DNA from: Sphingomonas sp. SCN 67-18
Lineage (GTDB): Bacteria > Pseudomonadota > Alphaproteobacteria > Sphingomonadales > Sphingomonadaceae
Assembly: GCF_001724715.1 (NCBI RefSeq)
Contig: NZ_MEFG01000005.1
Span: 1-64,000 of the forward strand
Length of the DNA: 64,000 nucleotides
Direction of reading: 5' to 3'
Shown here piece after piece: positions 8,443 to 16,632 of the stretch. How positions within the stretch are numbered: the first letter of the stretch is position 1; every line of letters begins with the position of its first letter. The position numbers were made by a program, and so were the translations under genes. A model generated the notes under the pieces. It did no database searches and was not told the DNA's origin. It saw only the letters and a program-made list of their open reading frames with translations.

Positions 8443-9864
8443 TTATTTCTCGCTATCTTCTGCAACTCCGGTGTCCGGCGGAGAGATGGCTGCGCGACCC
8501 GGAGACGGTCGGCTCAATGCCGCCATCAGGGTGGCAGCATATGCCGCATACATGATCGCGGTCCCATACATCAGGCCCTGCAGGCCGAAAATCGGCACCA
8601 GTGCAAAGCTCATGCAGAGTTTAATGAGCAAATTCAAAGCACATGCTATTGTTATGATCTTATATCGGCCGGCCGTGAAAAGAGCCTGAGCCGTCACGAT
8701 GCCTGCCAGGTAGAAAGGAATCTGCAGCAGGCCCAGTCGAAACACTGCCGTAACGTTATCGCCGTCGGCTGATGAGAACGCGCCGCGCTCGAAGAGAATC
8801 GATATGATGAAGCGGGCACATGGCCATGTCGCTGCAACGATCACGAAACCCACGGCCAGCATGGACCAGGCCCATCGACGTGCTCTGTGGCGCAGGGCGT
8901 CGGCATGATTTGTCGCCAGCCCGGAAAAAACCGGCAACAGGGCCCGGGCGATTGCGGTGGCGCTGAGGGTTAGAAGAAGGGAAAGAACGCGGTTGGAATA
9001 GGTGAGCGTCGCGATCGATCCGCTGGCGAGATGCGCTGCGAAAAACTGATCGACAACCGCCGTGATGCTCTGAAGGGTCTGGGCGAGAAGCATCACGCCG
9101 ATACCTGCCCATAATAATGGCCATGCCGGCGAGCGTAGAGAAAAGCGCGGCAAGTCGAATGACCGGCCGCGCTCTCGCGCCAATGCCACGAGCAATATGA
9201 TCATATGAAGGGCGGCACCGGCCAAACTGCCCCAAATCAGGGGATAAATCCCACCGGATGATGCGATGAGCACGGCGCCCATCAGGCCCAGCGCGGGAAT
9301 GCCTTCGAATAGCGTATTGCGATGCCGCCCTTCCGCCATCGTCATGACGGAGCCATAGTGGGTAACAACCGCCAGTGGGATCACCATGGCAAGCCATGGC
9401 GTGGCATCAAGTGCCAGAACCACCGTATGATCGGGTAGTCCACTCAGTGAAGAGTGGAATAAACCCATCAACAAAATGCATGAAATAATACCGATTATAA
9501 CGCCAAGTATAATCGATATTCCCAACAATTCCGACCTAAAAATCGGAAGGCTGTTCTTGTCGGATGCTCGTATCCGTTCCGATAATGGAATATAAACAGC
9601 GGATAATATGCTGTACCATATGCTAATCGGGAGACCGATCAAATTGAATACGAATAGGTAGGCATCTATGGCTTCGCTGACACCATATCTCCATGCGATG
9701 ACGGCTTCTTTCGCCGCCGCAACGCCCTTGCCAACCAGGACGAAGGCCATGATCACGGTCATATCGCGAAGAATGCGCTGATTTGCGTCGTCCAGCGAGT
9801 TCAGTCGACGGCTGAGATATTGACGGAGAGACATCAAGCCGCCGCTTGCCGGAACGGTCGCCAC
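8443..9864 (-). CDS. MurJ/MviN-like lipid-linked oligosaccharide flippase
   Basis: A 473-aa polytopic membrane protein of the MATE/MVF superfamily, with 12-14 hydrophobic helices. Features fit MurJ-like proteins: GKGVAAAKEAVIAWRYGVS early, a charged helix AYLFVFNLIGLP, and TYSNRVLSLLLTLSATAIAR in the second half. Its EPS location argues that it flips the lipid-linked repeat unit (Wzx role) rather than lipid II. The annotated GTG at 9864 is the longest start; the ATG at 9834 (MSLRQYL) is an equally reasonable alternative, and neither has a clear ribosome site. A 216-nt gap with no gene separates it from the next leftward glycosyltransferase. Confidence 0.85.
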   Translation of the reverse strand: MATVPASGGLMSLRQYLSRRLNSLDDANQRILRDMTVIMAFVLVGKGVAAAKEAVIAWRYGVSEAIDAYLFVFNLIGLPISIWYSILSAVYIPLSERIRASDKNSLPIFRSELLGISIILGVIIGIISCILLMGLFHSSLSGLPDHTVVLALDATPWLAMVIPLAVVTHYGSVMTMAEGRHRNTLFEGIPALGLMGAVLIASSGGIYPLIWGSLAGAALHMIILLVALARERGRSFDLPRFSLRSPAWPLLWAGIGVMLLAQTLQSITAVVDQFFAAHLASGSIATLTYSNRVLSLLLTLSATAIARALLPVFSGLATNHADALRHRARRWAWSMLAVGFVIVAATWPCARFIISILFERGAFSSADGDNVTAVFRLGLLQIPFYLAGIVTAQALFTAGRYKIITIACALNLLIKLCMSFALVPIFGLQGLMYGTAIMYAAYAATLMAALSRPSPGRAAISPPDTGVAEDSEK

Positions 9865-10080
9865 GCAGGCAGTGCGGCTGCTAAGCCGGTGTTATCGCAG
9901 GCGCATTTTCTGATCATGCGTCACCATAGCTTGAGGCGGATGGAATCACGAAAAGGATACGGGCCGAGGCGTTGGGCTTCGGCCTGTTCGCTGAACGGCA
10001 GTGCGAACATATCTTGTGCATTTGGCCCCCCCTGTCGTTTCGTGACTTCAGCCGGTGAGGCTGGAGCGAAAGCGGATGCC

Positions 10081-11205
10081 CTATGCCCTGTCAGAGGCGA
10101 AAGGGGCCGCGCCCATGACTTCGAGATAATGGGTTACGGCGTGTTCCTCGTTAAAGGCCGCTGCGCGGATTTCAACGGCCGGCCCCTCCCTGATATCCAG
10201 TGCGCTTATGATCGCGTCCGCAATTGCGCCGACATCACCCATCGGGACGAGCGGCCCCCACTTTCCGTCCTCCAGAATTTCCCGCGGGCCGGTAGGGCAG
10301 TCGGTACTGACCACCCGGGTTCCACATGCCATCGCCTGTATCAGCGTCCCCGGCATGCCTTCGAACGTCGAGCTCAGGACGAATACGGCGGCGCCTTTCA
10401 TGAAAGCAAAGGGGTTCTCTATGAAACCCGGGAGGCAAACGTCCGAAGCGCAGCCCAGATCTTCGGCCAGTTGCTCCAGTTGCTGGCGATCCGCGCCTTC
10501 GCCGAGGATCATCAATCTTGCATTGCGCGTCTTTCGTACCAGCGCGAACGCGCGGATCAACGACGGGAAATCCTTTTGCCGGGACAAGCGGCCGGCGCCG
10601 AGAATAATTGGTATCCCAACATCTTCAAACCATGGATGGCCCGGCGGCTCGAGGGCTTTATGGCGTAGCTCGTCCGACACGATCGGGTTGTGGATCATAT
10701 GGATGATGGTCGGGTCGAGGCGGAATCGATCGACAAGTTCGTCCGTAATCGCCTTTGCGACGACAGTGATCGCGTCCGCCCGGCTATAGAGACGCCGCAT
10801 CAAGGCAAAAAGGATGCGATCCTTCAGCGTTGTCAGATGACGCTCTGCGCCGCTCAGGCTGGCCCGTTCGCTGATGACCAGCCGCAACGGAACTCGCGCG
10901 ATCATGCGCGCTGCTATGGCCGCGATATTTGCATGGCTCATCGCGGATAAGATGCTGTCCGGTCGATTGCGCCTTATGTAGCGGACCAGGGATGGCAGGC
11001 AGCGGATGACTCCGGTCGAATCGAGGTCCACGATCCTGACCGCAGGATTGACGTGCGTTAGATAGGGTCCTTCAGCCTTGACCAGAACAAGATCAACATG
11101 GTGACCCCGCACGGCGAAACCATTGGCCAAAGTCAACATGACACGTTCGGCACCGCCCCCACGTAGGGATGGAATGAAAATGCTCAAGCGTTTCGTTCTG
11201 GTCAA
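10081..11205 (-). CDS. GT4 glycosyltransferase
   Basis: A 374-aa GT-B fold glycosyltransferase. The glycine-rich loop IPSLRGGGAERVMLTLA near the N-terminus and the C-terminal nucleotide-sugar site (LGAGRLSRQKDFPSLIRAFA, then SSTFEGMPGTLIQAMACGT) are classic GT4 motifs. It resembles WfgS/PglJ-like N-acetylhexosaminyl transferases, though specificity is unproven. The open frame begins with TTG at 11205 with no in-frame ATG before the conserved SIFIPSLRGGG; a second TTG at 11187 is possible, so the exact start is uncertain. The divergent methyltransferase begins 195 nt away across an AT-rich region. Confidence 0.87.
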   Translation of the reverse strand: MTRTKRLSIFIPSLRGGGAERVMLTLANGFAVRGHHVDLVLVKAEGPYLTHVNPAVRIVDLDSTGVIRCLPSLVRYIRRNRPDSILSAMSHANIAAIAARMIARVPLRLVISERASLSGAERHLTTLKDRILFALMRRLYSRADAITVVAKAITDELVDRFRLDPTIIHMIHNPIVSDELRHKALEPPGHPWFEDVGIPIILGAGRLSRQKDFPSLIRAFALVRKTRNARLMILGEGADRQQLEQLAEDLGCASDVCLPGFIENPFAFMKGAAVFVLSSTFEGMPGTLIQAMACGTRVVSTDCPTGPREILEDGKWGPLVPMGDVGAIADAIISALDIREGPAVEIRAAAFNEEHAVTHYLEVMGAAPFASDRA

Positions 11206-11400
11206 AATGTCACATGTGTTGATGTTGAAGAATTGATTTAACGCGGCCGAATATTCTCGATAATATCGGGCATATATTTGTATTCGCTTGTCAATTTGGT
11301 AATGAACTGGCTAAGGCGCTGGGGCCTTTTCGTACCCGGTGCTGGAATAATGTCAATGCGGCGGTCGCCCCCAGGGGGCAAGCCCCGAAGGGTCGTTTGA
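11206..11400. promoter_or_regulatory. AT-rich divergent intergenic region
   Basis: A 195-nt region between the leftward GT4 and the rightward methyltransferase, clearly AT-richer than the genes (around 11240-11320). It has a perfect TTGACA on the minus strand at 11289-11294, but no -10 box at normal spacing. An imperfect inverted repeat (CCGAATATT ... AATATCGG, 11248-11270) lies beside it. A divergent promoter region is likely; exact elements are not resolved. Confidence 0.4.
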
Positions 11401-12360
11401 ATGTCCAGAGTATCTGTTAAGCAGCGTGTTTTGAAGTTGGTGCGAGGATCCATTCCTCTGACCTGCGCCGCATTCCTGGCGGACAATCTGTTGGCATCAC
11501 TGGAAATATCCCGGCCGGATCCTTCCCCTAACGACCATCTGGGAGGTGCCGATCTGGCGGGCGATCTGCTTTATGCCCGGCGAGTTGCAGATATGTATAT
11601 TTCAGCCGCACCTGACCTGCATGGTGCGGTGGCGGAAATCGGCCCACGGGGCAATGCGGCGGTGGCCCTGCACCTGATTGCGCATGGGTGTGAGAGAGTT
11701 GATCTGCTGGACCGGTTTTCCTTCGGCCATGATCCTGCGCTGCTATCGAAAATGTATAGGGGGATCATTGAGGCTGATGCGCGTTTGAGCGCCATATTCA
11801 GCGACCGCGATGAGCTGACCCCCGATATTTCAACGCATTTCGGTGAGAAAGCGGCGGCGGAGGTCTTTTTCGATGCGCATCGGGGGTATGATGCGATTGT
11901 TTCATGTGCGGTGTTCGAACATCTCTATGATCCTCTGACCGCGCTCGACAAGATGGCGTCGGCACTCAATCCGGGCGGGTGGTTGTTCCACCAGGTGGAT
12001 TTGCGGGATCACGGCATGTTCACCGCCGGCGGTCATCCGGAACTGACGTTTCTGACCATTCCGAACTGGCTCTATCCCTATATGTCGCGGGGGCGGGGAA
12101 GGCCTAATCGCGTTCTGATCGACAGTTATCGGCACGCCCTCGCTCGCCTGGGCATGCGTTATGAATTTCAGGTGACGCACCTCGTGGGGGTAGGCGCAGT
12201 GACGCCAGCGCCATATGACCAGCTTCCCGAAGCTCAGAGAGCATTGGCGCTCGATGCCGTCAGACGAGCCAGGCCACATCTGAGCAAGGCCTTTCAGGAT
12301 CGGGATGAGCGAGACCTTTCCGTCGCCAGCTTTTTCATGACGGCTGTCAAACAAGCGTGA
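11401..12360 (+). CDS. SAM-dependent methyltransferase-like protein
   Basis: A 319-aa protein with a Methyltransf_11/23-like core. A degenerate motif I, VAEIGPRGNAAVALHLIAHG, is followed by VDLLDRFSFG at the strand-2 acidic position; CAVFEHLYDPLTALDKMASA and LNPGGWLFHQVDLRDHG are the later motifs. The N-terminal ~70 residues form an extra helical region. The glycine-rich loop lacks the usual GxGxG spacing, so either SAM binding is atypical or the protein binds a different ligand. It is a lone rightward gene between leftward EPS genes and probably modifies a sugar. Confidence 0.75.
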   Translation: MSRVSVKQRVLKLVRGSIPLTCAAFLADNLLASLEISRPDPSPNDHLGGADLAGDLLYARRVADMYISAAPDLHGAVAEIGPRGNAAVALHLIAHGCERVDLLDRFSFGHDPALLSKMYRGIIEADARLSAIFSDRDELTPDISTHFGEKAAAEVFFDAHRGYDAIVSCAVFEHLYDPLTALDKMASALNPGGWLFHQVDLRDHGMFTAGGHPELTFLTIPNWLYPYMSRGRGRPNRVLIDSYRHALARLGMRYEFQVTHLVGVGAVTPAPYDQLPEAQRALALDAVRRARPHLSKAFQDRDERDLSVASFFMTAVKQA

Positions 12361-12388
12361 GACGCCCCGCAATGTCGAATGCGTCCAG

Positions 12389-14143
12389 CTAGGGGTTATC
12401 CCATGCCCGACCATCAGCGCGATTTGTGCTTGATGGCTGCTGGATGGGCCTGCCGGCGCGTAAAACATAAGGATGGCCGGAGAAGCCGGAAACGGAATTT
12501 CCTTCCAGACGTGCCGGGCGGGCCAAGGCCACGATCCCATAACCGGTGCCTGCAATGGAGCGCGAGATGCGGTTGTTCCTTATGACCGTTCCTGCGGCCG
12601 ACGAGCGGATGCAGCCATCCTTATCGTTGAACCGCGGATTGGTGAGAATATTGCCTTCGATGACTGCGCCGGGACCGTCGGCCGAAATTACGACGCCATA
12701 GAAGTCGCTGATATGATTGCCGCTGATCACGCAATTGGGGCCGGCGATTGCAATCGCTCCATTATAATTTGCCCGATCGGAGCGGATATGGGGGGAGTCG
12801 ACGAGTTTGCAGTTCCGAGCGCGAAAGATCACGGCGGTCGCGCAGCTATTGGCCGTCATTCCGGTTATCGTCACGCCGCCGGCGCTGGCGGCATGTACGT
12901 AGACGAGCGGCAGGTTGCTGCGAGTGGCGGCGATGCGATCGAAAACAGGATCCGCGATGGTGACGTTGCCGACGTCTTTTCCGGCCGGGATATCGATCGC
13001 CCCGCGCACGGCCTTATTGGAAAATCCGCTGACCTTCGGCCGCAATATGCTTCCCGACGTTGCACCCCACAGGATCGCGCCATGCCCGTTGTCATCGAAC
13101 AGGCAATCGATGATCCGGATGTCGCGAGGCGCGGCCATGGGAGAGATTTGAAGGCCGTAGCCGTCGTTCGAGCGAAACTGCACGCCTGTCAGTATGATAT
13201 TCTCGATCGCATGGTCGGGCGTTCCGCCGTTCGATTCCAGATCGATCCCCGCACTCGGCGCGGTCCCGTTCGAACCCGCGTAAACTCCGCCGATGAATCG
13301 GCCTGAATTGCCCTCGATGACCGAACAACCCTGGCGGAAGCAATTGTCGGTTCGGCAGTCGATAAAATCGAACCGGCTGCAATGGGTCGATTTTTCCGCG
13401 GGAGTGGCCGAGGCCAGGTAGAATCCATCGGTGACCGAGTTTACGCAACCGACGCGCGTACAAGTGAAATCGCTGCAGGATTGGAATATGACGGCGTGCG
13501 CGGTGCTTTCAACGGGCGCACGCATTTTCCGATTGCCGTCGAAGAGGATATCCCGGACGGCAAAGAAATGACATTTGCGAAAGCGTAGCAGGCCATATCC
13601 ATAGGCGACAGGCATGCCATCCGTAGCCCGGATTTCCGCCGTATCCCGCCCGCGCAGCGTGAAGTGCGCCTTGTCGCTGACGAGCAATTGCGAGCTGACC
13701 GTGTGCCGTAGGCTGATTTCGCCAATCAGGCCATCGTCCAGATGATTACAGAAGCCTTGCAATGCCTCGGTATCGTCGCCCTTGCCGGAGGCACCGAACA
13801 TCTGGGGCGTGAGAATGTCAAAAACCCGGACCCACGCTCCGTAAAGCGGATCGATGTCTCGCGCCTTGATGGTGACTCCCTGACGGGGATCCGCTGCAAC
13901 CTTGGCTCTGCAATCCGATGCCTCCCAGGTGAAAATCCCTTCACGGCCCGGCTCAGCCAGAAACACGCGTTGGCCCGCAAAGGGTTTCTGAATCGCTGCG
14001 ATCGCGCTTCGAGAAGGAAAAGGACGAGACGGCTGAGCCGCCAAGTCCTGAGCAGCCGCCAGGCTTGCAGGTGCAGTTGCTCGCCATGCGAAAAAATAAG
14101 CGAATGCGCCGCGAAGGACTGAACGGCGGCTTTTCCTGTTCAT
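12389..14143 (-). CDS. Tat-exported right-handed beta-helix protein, probable polysaccharide-acting
   Basis: A 584-aa protein with a twin-arginine signal (KSRRSVLRGAF, hydrophobic stretch, Ala-rich cleavage region near residue 32). The rest is a long run of short beta-strand repeats such as NIILTGVQFRSN, VTITGMTANSC, CVISGNHISDF and VIEGNILTNP, the signature of right-handed parallel beta helices (pectate-lyase-like fold, PbH1 repeats). In EPS clusters such proteins are often lyases, hydrolases or epimerases that trim or modify the polymer in the periplasm. No catalytic residues can be assigned by eye. It follows the polymerase gene by 21 nt on the same strand, suggesting co-expression. Confidence 0.75.
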   Translation of the reverse strand: MNRKSRRSVLRGAFAYFFAWRATAPASLAAAQDLAAQPSRPFPSRSAIAAIQKPFAGQRVFLAEPGREGIFTWEASDCRAKVAADPRQGVTIKARDIDPLYGAWVRVFDILTPQMFGASGKGDDTEALQGFCNHLDDGLIGEISLRHTVSSQLLVSDKAHFTLRGRDTAEIRATDGMPVAYGYGLLRFRKCHFFAVRDILFDGNRKMRAPVESTAHAVIFQSCSDFTCTRVGCVNSVTDGFYLASATPAEKSTHCSRFDFIDCRTDNCFRQGCSVIEGNSGRFIGGVYAGSNGTAPSAGIDLESNGGTPDHAIENIILTGVQFRSNDGYGLQISPMAAPRDIRIIDCLFDDNGHGAILWGATSGSILRPKVSGFSNKAVRGAIDIPAGKDVGNVTIADPVFDRIAATRSNLPLVYVHAASAGGVTITGMTANSCATAVIFRARNCKLVDSPHIRSDRANYNGAIAIAGPNCVISGNHISDFYGVVISADGPGAVIEGNILTNPRFNDKDGCIRSSAAGTVIRNNRISRSIAGTGYGIVALARPARLEGNSVSGFSGHPYVLRAGRPIQQPSSTNRADGRAWDNP

Positions 14144-14164
14144 CCTTGCGCTATTCCTCGCCGA

Positions 14165-15112
14165 TCACTGCAGCCAAAGGAAGAAATATATCCCGGAAAA
14201 CCCGATATACTGTGCAAAAAATAAAGGCTGACGATTGGGAGCTATTTCAGATGCCATGACCGCGAGAGCGGGAATCGCCAAGGCGACAAAGCGCGCACCG
14301 TAAATTCCGAAAAATAAAGATGACGCCATGGTAATAACGCAAAAAGTAAAAAAGCACGCTTCGAAACTCAACGTATCTCTTTTGCTGTATATATAGTGAG
14401 TGACAATGAATGTCAGCCAGGCAACAGAGAGATATATTCCAGACGTCTGTTCGAAATATGAATATGCTCTCCTATCGCCGATAGAAGAAAGTATCACTTC
14501 TCTAAATATAACTATTAATATGGAAATTGCGGATATAATAGATAGGGTCAATAATTTATTATATTTTATGATATCGAATTTTTTCGTTCTATCAAACAAT
14601 AGATATATTATATATATTGATCCAACAAGAAAAAACACAGTATGCATGCACATCGATAAAAATAATAATAGTGACTTCAGAATTCTGTTTTTAACTGTAA
14701 GAGATATAAAAAATAATCCAGCGCCTAGGCCGGATCTGATTTGCTCAAGACCTAAATTGACAAATGCAGGATTTATTAGAAATATAGTATAAATTGCAGA
14801 TTTTGTTTTCGATATTATATATGCAGAGCATAACATAACGCATATAAATGATATTATGTTAAAAGATACGTCTATATTTCCTGTTCTGTTATACAGATCG
14901 TCAAATAAATATACCCATACGCCTTCGGACAAAACAAATCTTATCGGATCGAGATTGATAACCCTGAATAAGTATAATTTGCTTTCAAATCCGACGCGAT
15001 ATCTTTCCAGATCGGTAAAGTTAAACGGAGCGATCGTTTTCCATCCGACAAGGAGGAAAAATGTTGTGAATAGGCCGGCGGTTGCGACGGTGGAAAACCG
15101 TTTGAGGATCAT
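14165..15112 (-). CDS. EpsG/Wzy-like polysaccharide polymerase, AT-rich
   Basis: A 315-aa multi-pass membrane protein with about 8-10 hydrophobic helices and the EpsG-family pattern: SFNIISFICVMLCSAYIIS, then FLINPAFVNLGLEQIRSGLG (the conserved R-x-G region), then MCMHTVFFLVGSIYI with the conserved His. It probably polymerises lipid-linked repeat units in the periplasm. Its base composition is far from its neighbours: 14 of 60 bases in 14521-14580 are G or C, and codons are ATA/AAT-rich. Recent acquisition from a low-GC donor is likely, as is common for Wzy genes. Sequence similarity is family-level only. Confidence 0.75.
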   Translation of the reverse strand: MILKRFSTVATAGLFTTFFLLVGWKTIAPFNFTDLERYRVGFESKLYLFRVINLDPIRFVLSEGVWVYLFDDLYNRTGNIDVSFNIISFICVMLCSAYIISKTKSAIYTIFLINPAFVNLGLEQIRSGLGAGLFFISLTVKNRILKSLLLFLSMCMHTVFFLVGSIYIIYLLFDRTKKFDIIKYNKLLTLSIISAISILIVIFREVILSSIGDRRAYSYFEQTSGIYLSVAWLTFIVTHYIYSKRDTLSFEACFFTFCVITMASSLFFGIYGARFVALAIPALAVMASEIAPNRQPLFFAQYIGFSGIYFFLWLQ

Positions 15113-15339
15113 TGTCTGGTTTCCGAATCCCTATCGAATTTGACCCGGATGTACGTCGCGGATGAGCGCCGGATCCAAGTCCATCACGGAAGCCGCCGGA
15201 AGCGATGTCGCGCGATGATGATCTGAACGGCTGCTGGTAAACGACTCCCCTTCGCCCTGCCACCTTGAATTCGCTATGACGGGCGTTCGTCCGGCCCGGA
15301 AGCATTGCATCATGGGGTTCGGGGTTTAAAGCTCGCCCG

Positions 15340-16497
15340 GTGAACGTGGTCCATATCATCACCGGCCTGAATCAGGGCGGAGCCGAAACGATGCTCGCCA
15401 AGATTGTCGGCTCGGTACGGACGTGGCGGCACTCCGTTGTTTCTCTTACCGGCAGCGGCCCCCTTGCGGGCCCTATGGAAGAAGGCGGAGCGTCCATCCA
15501 TTCGCTGGATCTGAAGTCGCTTCGCGGTATCGCCGGGGCGGGCGGGCGCTTGCCGTGGCTGATAAGGAAGCTGCAGCCCGACCTCATCCAGGGCTGGATG
15601 GCGCATGGCAATCTGGCGGCGAGCTACGCGCAGATTTTCTCGCCCTCCGCTCCGTTGGTCTGGAATGTCAGGCAATCGCTTGGCGACCTGCGCTACATGA
15701 AACCGGCGACGCGCAAGATATTGAAGCTTTGCGCTGCCTTTTCTCAGCGGCCGGCCGCGATCATCTATAATTCTCAGGCGGGTGCCGAGCAGCATGAAGC
15801 GCTCGGCTTTCCCGCATCGAGGCGTCGGATTATTGCTAACGGGTTCGATACGTCCCAGTTTTCGTCTGATCCTGCTCAACGTGCGGAAACCAGGCGCGCC
15901 CTGGGAATTGCGCCGGACGATATCGTCATCGGGTTGATCGCGCGGTTCCACCCGATGAAGAACCACATCGGTTTCCTGGATGCCGCCGCACGGATTCTGC
16001 AGCGTTATCCACAAGCGCGTTTCTTGCTGGCCGGACCCGGTGTTTCCGATCTCAATCCGGAATTTCAGTCATTGCTGGGGAATTCCCGGGTCAGGGATCG
16101 ATCGCTTTTCCTCGGTGAACGGGCCGATATGCCGAAGTTGACCGGCGCCCTGGATATTGCGTGCAATGTTTCAGTGCATGGTGAGGGTTTTCCAAATGCA
16201 ATCGGCGAGGCAATGGCGTGTGAGGTTCCCTGCATTGTTACGCCGCAAGGCGATTCCGTCCGGATTGTCGGTGATGCGGGCGCGGTGTGCGCGGACGGGG
16301 ATGACTGCACCATTGCCGCCGCAGTTTGCGGGATGATCGCTGCTGGCCCCGCGAAAATGGCGGCCATGGGGGCATTGGGTAGAAAACGCGTCATAGATCA
16401 TTATTCGATTGAATCGATTGCCGCCCAATATGAGGGCGCTTATTCAGATATTGTTGCGCATCATCGCTTTGGCGCGCCAATCAGACCATCGTCCTAA
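15340..16497 (+). CDS. GT4 glycosyltransferase
   Basis: A 385-aa GT-B glycosyltransferase. The N-terminal nucleotide-independent domain opens VVHIITGLNQGGAETMLAK. The C-terminal domain holds IGLIARFHPMKNHIGFLDAA and, near residue 280, SVHGEGFPNAIGEAMACEVP, the GT4 donor-binding E-x7-E. It resembles WaaG/PelF-like EPS transferases. The start is GTG; no closer ATG fits the family alignment. A 227-nt region without a gene separates it from the divergent polymerase gene and should hold promoters for both. The acceptor sugar is unknown. Confidence 0.87.
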   Translation: MNVVHIITGLNQGGAETMLAKIVGSVRTWRHSVVSLTGSGPLAGPMEEGGASIHSLDLKSLRGIAGAGGRLPWLIRKLQPDLIQGWMAHGNLAASYAQIFSPSAPLVWNVRQSLGDLRYMKPATRKILKLCAAFSQRPAAIIYNSQAGAEQHEALGFPASRRRIIANGFDTSQFSSDPAQRAETRRALGIAPDDIVIGLIARFHPMKNHIGFLDAAARILQRYPQARFLLAGPGVSDLNPEFQSLLGNSRVRDRSLFLGERADMPKLTGALDIACNVSVHGEGFPNAIGEAMACEVPCIVTPQGDSVRIVGDAGAVCADGDDCTIAAAVCGMIAAGPAKMAAMGALGRKRVIDHYSIESIAAQYEGAYSDIVAHHRFGAPIRPSS

Positions 16498-16632
16498 TAT
16501 TTCGCTTCATAGCACAGGGATATCGATTTTCCTGCAGGCGGCGGCTATTGAAATTCCTATGAGCCAGATCTGACTCTCATTGCGCTTTATCACTTGTTCG
16601 ATCAGCGCTGAATCATTCGGGAATCTGAATCT

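Noticed and set aside
11289-11294. Perfect TTGACA as a promoter of the leftward glycosyltransferase
   Set aside because: No -10 box at 16-18 nt; kept only as a possible element of the intergenic region.
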